A stretch of DNA of 64,000 nucleotides. Source: Rapana venosa. Its lineage: Eukaryota > Mollusca > Gastropoda > Neogastropoda > Muricidae. The notes under the pieces were generated by a model. It was not told the DNA's origin. It did not search any database and worked only from the letters and a program-made list of their open reading frames with translations. This document shows positions 57,815 to 64,000 of the stretch, piece after piece (positions within the stretch are counted from its first letter, which is position 1; each line of letters starts with the position of its first letter). Position numbers and translations under genes: made by a program. The stretch lies in NCBI GenBank assembly GCA_028751875.1, contig CM054134.1, forward strand, positions 41,474,449-41,538,448. Reading direction: 5' to 3'.

Positions 57815-58642
57815 ATCTTGGCACAGAGCATGGTTGCAATGGATTATCCTTGTGGGAGGTTTGATTACCAAAGATGTTAATGTTTTGGTTTTGACATGTT
57901 TCTTATCTGGTTCTACACCAAGTTACAAATTGGATGGTATCACTTTAATTGGAAGGATTTAAGATGTCACTCTGTTTGACACATTTAATCTTTACTGAGC
58001 ACATTTGCACAATGTGTTTCTAGGACTATATGTTCAACACTGCATATGTTCATCTCTTTTGGGTATGGTTTGACACCAAATGATGTTACATAAGTAACAT
58101 AGAGCATAAGTTCTGTCACATGATCTTAAACCTAGATGGACCTCTATGGCATCATCATTCTCATTGACCATGACGTAATTAATTCAATGGTCTCTGATTC
58201 AGTGGACTCTGCATTTTGGTCCCTACAGTGACCTCAGGTCTTGGGTTTCATTTTGTTTTCACTGTGTGTGTTGAATTTATGGTGAGATCTTCAGTCTGGG
58301 AATTGATAGGAAAGTTGTGATGAGGGATGTGTTAGTGGTCATTACTCTAAAATGGTTCTAAGTCAGTCACACTCCAACTATATGATTATCATTATCAGTA
58401 GAAGGATAAGAACATGGTTTTCCATATACCAGAGGAGGCTCCACTGAAAGTCTTCAGAGTGATCCAGCAGCAAAGCAGGGTCGTTTCTGGTGGGTAACCT
58501 TACAGCGACCTGAGATTTGCTATGTGTATGTTGCTGGCCCTGGGGACTTGGCATAAGTTTCATTGGTACGGCTAGACAAGGTTGACCAGCATAGGAGTAG
58601 CACCACCAATGGTGTGCAATACAAGATGGAGCAGCAAAAAGA
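57815..58642 (+). mobile_element. Family A long SINE, diverged full-length copy
   Basis: Head: gccagccatcttggcacag (A-box region) and ggaggtttgattacc (B-box region). Body matches in order: atggcatcatcattctcatt, tctctgattcagtggactct, acagtgacctcaggtc, a 'caccag' stretch, gcagcaaagcagggtc. It ends in a tail agatggagcagcaaaaag. The length, about 828 bp, agrees with the copy bounded by a target-site duplication. Confidence 0.65.
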
Positions 58643-60744
58643 ATGTTTCTCATGGTAAAAGGTGCCCATAACCTGGGGTCAGTGGGAGCCAAGTGTCAGA
58701 GACCTTAGCTTCCCTAGGGGCCAACTACTTGAGGGTGGCACCCATCTCTTCCCCCTGACTGCTTTACCTTCCCTGTTCTTAAAGAGGGCAGGTACCAATT
58801 CACGGCTGGTTGAACTGGTGTACTTCACTGAAGCCAAGGCATGTGAACAGTCACCCAATCATATGCCAATGATTGGAGCCCTTAGAGCAAATTTAAGAGT
58901 AGGCTGTGAGATCAGTCCTTCTGCTTAATTTTATGTCATCCCCAGATTGCAAAACAGAGTAAACATAAAGATGGACAATGCTTGACACAAGTAAGGAAAG
59001 AAAACCAGAGGAATGGCTGTGTCTGTAAAGAACAGTGCAGAGCAGGTGTTCCATGCTCATCCAAGTATATACAATAAGATGACGTAGTTCACAGAAGAAA
59101 ACTTTATACATAACCTCCAAAAAACAAAACAAAACAATAAAACATGGTATTCACCTGCCATTGTTCAAGCAAAGACAGAGGAATGGATTGCAGAGCAGAA
59201 AATATGGGGGAAAACAGACAAAGGACAAACAAAAATAACAAAGAGTGACAGAACCATTTTTTCAGAAGGCGGAGACACTATTTACCACAGAAAAAAACAC
59301 CATACACCATTATCCCCATAATGACTCAAGGAAACTGGACAAACAAGACATGATCCAACAGCACAGTCACACTTCCATACCAACAGTCAAGAAACCAACT
59401 TCAGTTTCAAATTCCCACTTTTATTCTTTTAGTGATAAATATTTAACAGATTGCTCCCACAGCGGTAAAGGCAAAAATACAATTTCCCTCAAAATCTACA
59501 GTTACCCACATTTGTGCACCATGCATAGTATTTTCAGCAAACGTTTGTATATAAATATGCACCAGTCCTACAGGAGTCCAATACAGGTTCCGCAGTGGTT
59601 AAAGTATTATAAGGCAGCTCTAGGCTTCAGTCCACAGGGCGTATGTCAGGCAGTCCACATACTTTGTGCTTCTTTTCTACAAATACTTAAAATCACAACT
59701 GAACAGAAATTTTCACGCACCCATCCTGGAATTTGGAAGATGAAACAAACAAAAAAGCAAATCTGTTCAGATCTACAGCTCTTTCATTCTTGTTTTTTGG
59801 GGTGTTTTTCCCAGATTTTTTTTTTTTCTGTTTACACATTCAACACAACCTATATCACAAGTATCATGTAAACACATGTAAGAAAATTCTCTCACTCCTT
59901 CTTTGCCTCTCTCAAATACACACGCAAAACATGTGCACATACCCACACTCAACATGTGCATTCATTCACACACTTTCACCTATGCACACAGTGGAGACCA
60001 AAGAATGGTCGAATACAAAGTAACAATGATGGGACACAGGAATGTAAAAAGTATGAGCTATAAAAATTAAAAGCCTATCATTAATATCATCATATTTATA
60101 GATTCCCTAAAAAATCTGAATATTTCCCACTATGCAGGTCAGCTTGGGATGTAAGCCCGAGTGTTTATAAAGAGTGCTCTTTTCCATGAAATTTTCATAA
60201 ACACAAGACAAATGCGCTTTGAATGGAAATAGTATGTGCGCACTTGCAATAGCTGTAAAGCAAAAGTCAAGAGAGACTTTCAGCGTAAGCAAGCATGGCT
60301 TCTGGATGTCAAATCCTTCAAAGCACAGCTAAACGGGGCTGGCTGGCTCTGTCAACCCATCCTTTCAGCTACTGAGGCTTACAGGGGAACACCCCAAATC
60401 CCAATCCCATCCACATAATAAAAAGTATTAATCAAAATGCATAGCATGCATCATAATCACCAACATTACTATGTGCTTAAAGTAACAGAACACAATACGG
60501 TGATGATTTTTCATCAAGAAATATTGATTGGAGAAAGATAAAACTGGAAATAAGATGCTAACAATCACAAAAGCTTGCATTTGTCCCCCTTCTTTTTTTG
60601 CACTCCTAGAATCAAGCAATGGAACAATTTGACGATAAAAACGGTACAGGGATGCTAAGATAATAAAGGTGCCGATGTGAGGTGTGGTGTGTATCAAACA
60701 AAACAACAGCTGTTCAGCAAAAAGAAAAGTCCGTAATCATCTGT
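58643..60744. other. Region downstream of MAT gene
   Basis: It would hold the 3' UTR of the minus-strand MAT gene. A possible AATAAA on that strand is at 59420-59425; I have no way to confirm its use. No other gene recognised. Confidence 0.4.
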
Positions 60745-60847
60745 TTAAAACTGTAGCTTTTTGGGAACTTCCCACGTGAATTCATTTCTGCCGAAGTGTC
60801 CGTAGCAAGCTGTGTTTTGGTAGATGGGCTGGCGCAACTTCAGTTCC
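60745..60847 (-). CDS. MAT2A: MAT last exon and stop
   Basis: 103 nt: acceptor tttcag/GGAACTG. Completes the split Lys codon and encodes [18 protein letters not shown] to KKLQF, then TAA at 60745-60747. Confidence 0.95.
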
Positions 60848-63620
60848 CTGAAAAACACAAATGATTGAGGTTTCATTCTTTTTATTTATTTATTTATTCT
60901 TTTATTTTGAGGATAATGGAATAAGCAATTATGTGCTTTTTACATCCAGTCCCTGTGTGTATGTGGTTTTGTCAGTTTTGTCATCTGTTCCCACAGGCAC
61001 ACAAAATGCGGAATGGGTTTTAACGTGTGCGCACAGAACCTCGGTTTATAGTCTCATCTGAAGGACTTTTAGGGAGGTGGAGTCGGCACTGATGTTAACT
61101 CAATCCTCTTGAACGAGATTCAAACGTGGGTCAGCAGATCATGAATACACTTTCTTAATTCTCTTTTAAATTTTTTTTATTGTGGTGTAGCATATTTGGA
61201 ATAGTTTGTATAAAGTGACAACTCTGTAACAAAACCGAACTAAACTGCATCTGTTTCAGTTTGACTCTTTCCATTACTCTCATAAATTAAGGATGAAACA
61301 TTATCAGTGTGTGTACTTTCACTGCTGAATTCAAAGGTGTATGTTCAAAATCTGGAGAATAACCTAAAAACATCCAAGATATCAGCAAAACAGTCATATA
61401 AAGTTTACAAATATCAAACACACACACATACAAAATAGTGACTGAACATGAGAATAATCAATGACTGTATGCAACTGTCATATAAAGCAAACTCACTTGA
61501 CAATGCGCCCAGGTCGGAGATCAAAGTTTTTCTTCACAATGTCGAGCAGCTCTGACTCGGATTTCTTCGATGTTCCATAGCTGAAGACTGTGATTGACAG
61601 TGGCTGTGCAATGCCAATAGCGTACGATACCTACACACACAATTTAAGTCCAGTTTACCTCACCTTCAATAAAAAAAATTCTTGCACACAACACAAGTTA
61701 CTGTGTAAAAGACCTTACAAATTTTTAAAAAACTCAATGCTACTTAAAATCTACAATAAGAAGTGGCGCAATAGTTCAGTAAACAAGCGAATTGTTCTTT
61801 CAGATACAAAAGAAAAAAGTTCTAAAAAAAGGCGGGTCATGGTTTCCAATTTTGACACACCTAGTGGATTACAGAAAGGAATTTCATGACCATCTCCAAG
61901 GTCCCCTTCTATGTACACCTGTAAGGGCTTTCCCCGCTTCCTGTAGCCATGCATGCAGAATATCAAATATGCACATCAGAAATCACTTTATCTGTGAACT
62001 GAGAAAACAGATCACTTAATTCATGACCATAGGAAACAGATCACTTTATTCCTGAACTGAGGAACTATAGAAATACTCAGGATGCTTCTGAAGTTTTTCC
62101 AGTTCATTGGGTCCAGCAGTCAGTTTATCATCAGTTTACCGAGTTTCTTGGCAGAAATCTAAGGTGCAGTGTGTATGGAAGGTTCTGCACATCATGACAG
62201 CCAGCAAAATCTAACAACTTTCACACACAAAAAAGAAAGAAACTAAAAACAGAAAAAAACCCAACTAACTGCCACCTTTCTTTTGCTTGCATCAGTTGAT
62301 TCTAAACATTTTTGGTCAACATGGTTTTCGTACAAAAAAACCCAAACCCAACAAAACCAATGAAAGAAAAACACCTTCCTCCCCATCTTTCTTGTACAAG
62401 ATACTATTTTTCTATCAGCAGCTATGTGAATGTCTTTTGTTTCTTGAAAATGTGTTTTAATCTGAAAAAAACAACAAACTTTTACTTGTCTCTTTTTCTT
62501 TTAAAATATACCTGCCACAAATGAAAGACAGTACCACTTCAATCACTACACACACACAAAAGAAAAAAATTCACCCTTGACCAAAATAACCTTTCTGTGA
62601 AAGCTTTCCACACGCATCCTTACCTGAACGAGAACACGTTTGCAGAGGCCAGCTTTGACCAGGGACTTGGCCACCCAACGAGCGGCGTAAGCAGCAGAGC
62701 GATCCACTTTGGAGAAGTCTTTGCCAGAGAAGGCGCCGCCACCATGGGCGCCCCAACCCCCGTACGTGTCCACAATGATCTTACGGCCTGTCAGACCAGC
62801 ATCTCCCTGAGGTACACACACACACACACAAAATGGAGAGATCATTAACATATCATGCTAAGATTAAAGCCGACAACAGCAACACAATCTTTTTTATTCC
62901 TTGAAACTGCTATGTACAGAGATGTGAAACAGAATTCTTTAGATTCCTGTTGTTTGGCAATATTTGGATAAATCGATACTTTAACATGTTTGCCTGTCCA
63001 GTGATAAAAGTCACACTAGAATTCTATGTGATATGCACAAATACAATCATACTGCAAACAGCAGTATGGTCAGTCTATGCAGCATGATTAATCACTACAC
63101 TTACAGCTTTCTTAATATGAAATTTAGGCTGCTGCTATCCACAGAGAGCCCACGACCTCAAAAGTACCCTACCATATCCCCCTCACTTCAACCCCCATCC
63201 CACAGTTACATGCCTCCCTGTACAAACAGTTTCTCCCTACAGTACTCTGCTATTGTCTGCACACGCACACAAACATGCTTGCCCATCTTCACTTCTTTCT
63301 ACTCAACTCTCATTTATAACTGTCAGCAAGTTACATACATTCTCCAAGATCCTTTACAGATCCATCGCTCACAAACAACAACAACAGTAGCATTCCTGTA
63401 CCTGAGGCCCTCCAATGATGAACTTGCCAGACGGCTGCAGGTGATATACTGTGCGCTCGTCCAGGTACTTGGAGGGAATCACGGCCTTGATCACCTTCTC
63501 CATCAGGTCTTTTCGCAGCTGCTCCAGAGTGATTTTTTCGTCATGCTGCGCTGAGATCACCACTGTGTGGACACGTGTGGGCACTGCTGCTCCCTTGATG
63601 TATCTGTACTCTACTGTGAC
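60745..63620 (-). CDS. MAT2A: S-adenosylmethionine synthase, C-terminal half (four exons)
   Basis: Four minus-strand exons (63402-63620, 62624-62806, 61497-61630, 60745-60847) join in frame into the last 212 residues of methionine adenosyltransferase. This cytosolic enzyme makes S-adenosylmethionine from methionine and ATP. Family landmarks: [49 protein letters not shown], the signature GGGAFSGKD (the glycine-rich loop with the ATP-contacting Lys), [37 protein letters not shown], the PIYQ-TA-YGHFGR segment and the ending WEVPKKLQF. All splice junctions have GT-AG. The family is about 395 residues long, so about 183 residues lie on exons beyond the right edge. The symbol is by similarity; vertebrate MAT1A and MAT2A are later duplicates. 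Introns carry family B SINEs. Confidence 0.95.
60885..61145 (-). mobile_element. Family B SINE in last MAT intron
   Basis: Plus-strand order: ttttattttgaggataatgg, gtgctttttacatccagtcc, tgtgtatgtggttttgtc, catctgttcccacaggcac, cagaacctcggtttatagtc, ggagtcggcactgatgttaa, gagattcaaacgtgggtc (reversed B-box region). The A-box end is missing. Confidence 0.8.
61497..61630 (-). CDS. MAT2A: MAT exon (second from the 3' end)
   Basis: 134 nt: acceptor gtgtag/GTATCG, donor GTCAA/gtgagt (phase 2). Encodes [12 protein letters not shown] to DLRPGRIVK. Confidence 0.93.
61631..62623. other. MAT intron
   Basis: About 1 kb, AT-rich, no repeat family or exon recognised. Confidence 0.6.
62624..62806 (-). CDS. 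MAT2A: MAT exon with GGGAFSGKD signature
   Basis: 183 nt, phase 0 at both ends: acceptor tacctcag/GGAGAT, donor GTTCAG/gtaagg. Encodes GDAGLTGRK to CKRVLVQ, 61 residues. A (TG)n tract stands in place of the usual pyrimidine tract before the acceptor. Confidence 0.95.
63402..63620 (-). CDS. MAT2A: MAT exon (fourth from the 3' end)
   Basis: 219 nt, phase 0 at both ends: acceptor gctcag/GTCACAGTAGAG, donor CCTCAG/gtacag. Encodes [10 protein letters not shown] to FIIGGPQ, 73 residues. Confidence 0.93.
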
Positions 63621-63689
63621 CTGAGCAGGGAACAGACAAGGGAACCGGTACTTAACCTACAAAGCGAAGATGCAATTTTTGTGTGTGTT

Positions 63690-64000
63690 CCTTGACTAGA
63701 ACTACAGAGTCCACCAATGGTATGATTTACGAATGTGACCGTTTTGTCTCACCATTAAGGCAGCTGTATTCCTATTTCAGAGATGGTGTCTAAACACAAC
63801 ACCTGTGCGCATGCATATTTAAAATTTTGTTATCTGCTCCTACCCCCATGAAATAGCCTACTCTTCAAAAAGATGGAACCGGTCTTTTTAATGTGTGTGC
63901 AAGATGTTCTGAATGCATTTGTACACAGGGTCTTGGTTTATAGTGTCCTCTGAAGGACTTTTGGGGGAGTGGAGTCAGTGCTGATGTTAACTCCAGGGCA
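63690..64000 (-). mobile_element. Family B SINE, long-tail form, cut by window end
   Basis: Plus-strand order: caccaatggtatgattta, cgaatgtgaccgttttgtct, caccattaaggcagctgt, then the family body atagcctactcttc, gcaagatgttctgaatg, tcttggtttatagtgtc and gtgctgatgttaactcca. The 3' module matches 40060-40535 and not the other copies. It sits in the MAT intron upstream of the first exon seen here. Confidence 0.8.

Overview
This is nuclear DNA of an animal. It most likely comes from a gastropod mollusc, by inference from four things: rhodopsin-type GPCR paralogues of the mollusc chemosensory or peptide-receptor kind, RTE, CR1 and RNase H-bearing LINEs, tRNA-headed SINEs of mollusc type, and extreme microsatellite density. 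Nothing here is bacterial. A 500-N scaffold gap lies at 19378-19877. Only a few kilobases of the window are host coding sequence.

Layout. Positions 1-5.8 kb, minus strand: the start of a GPCR terminal exon at the left edge, then a three-exon GPCR relic (2130-5792) with an RTE LINE fragment in one intron and a long SINE in the other. Positions 5.8-18 kb: no recognised host gene, but microsatellites, dispersed repeats, a stretch of odd base composition and a 360-nt tract almost without C. Positions 18-27.8 kb: retroelement graveyard (RTE, CR1, and an RNase H LINE split by a nested SINE). Positions 28.3-39.6 kb, plus strand: an intact three-exon GPCR of 390 residues whose introns hold SINEs and an antisense LINE lying between two (GT)n arrays. 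Positions 42.6-43.8 kb, minus strand: an intact single-exon GPCR of 379 residues. Positions 44-53 kb: mostly simple repeats and SINEs. Positions 53.25-55.24 kb: a 5'-truncated RTE LINE with a perfect 13-bp target-site duplication. Positions 57.8-58.6 kb: another long SINE. Positions 60.7-63.6 kb, minus strand: the last four exons of S-adenosylmethionine synthase (MAT2A-like), whose upstream exons lie beyond the right edge.

The host genes are a local cluster of related GPCRs and an unrelated housekeeping enzyme; nothing suggests they work together. The GPCRs would act at the plasma membrane. MAT makes the methyl donor S-adenosylmethionine in the cytosol.

Repeat names are local labels. Family A is a long (about 830-850 bp) tRNA-headed SINE-like element with five copies. 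Family B is a tRNA-headed SINE with about ten copies and two different 3' ends. Family C is a dispersed element containing a pair of complementary G/C-rich blocks. Family D is a dispersed repeat with three copies. Family E was seen once here. Their boundaries were placed by eye from copy-to-copy comparison and are approximate unless a target-site duplication is stated.
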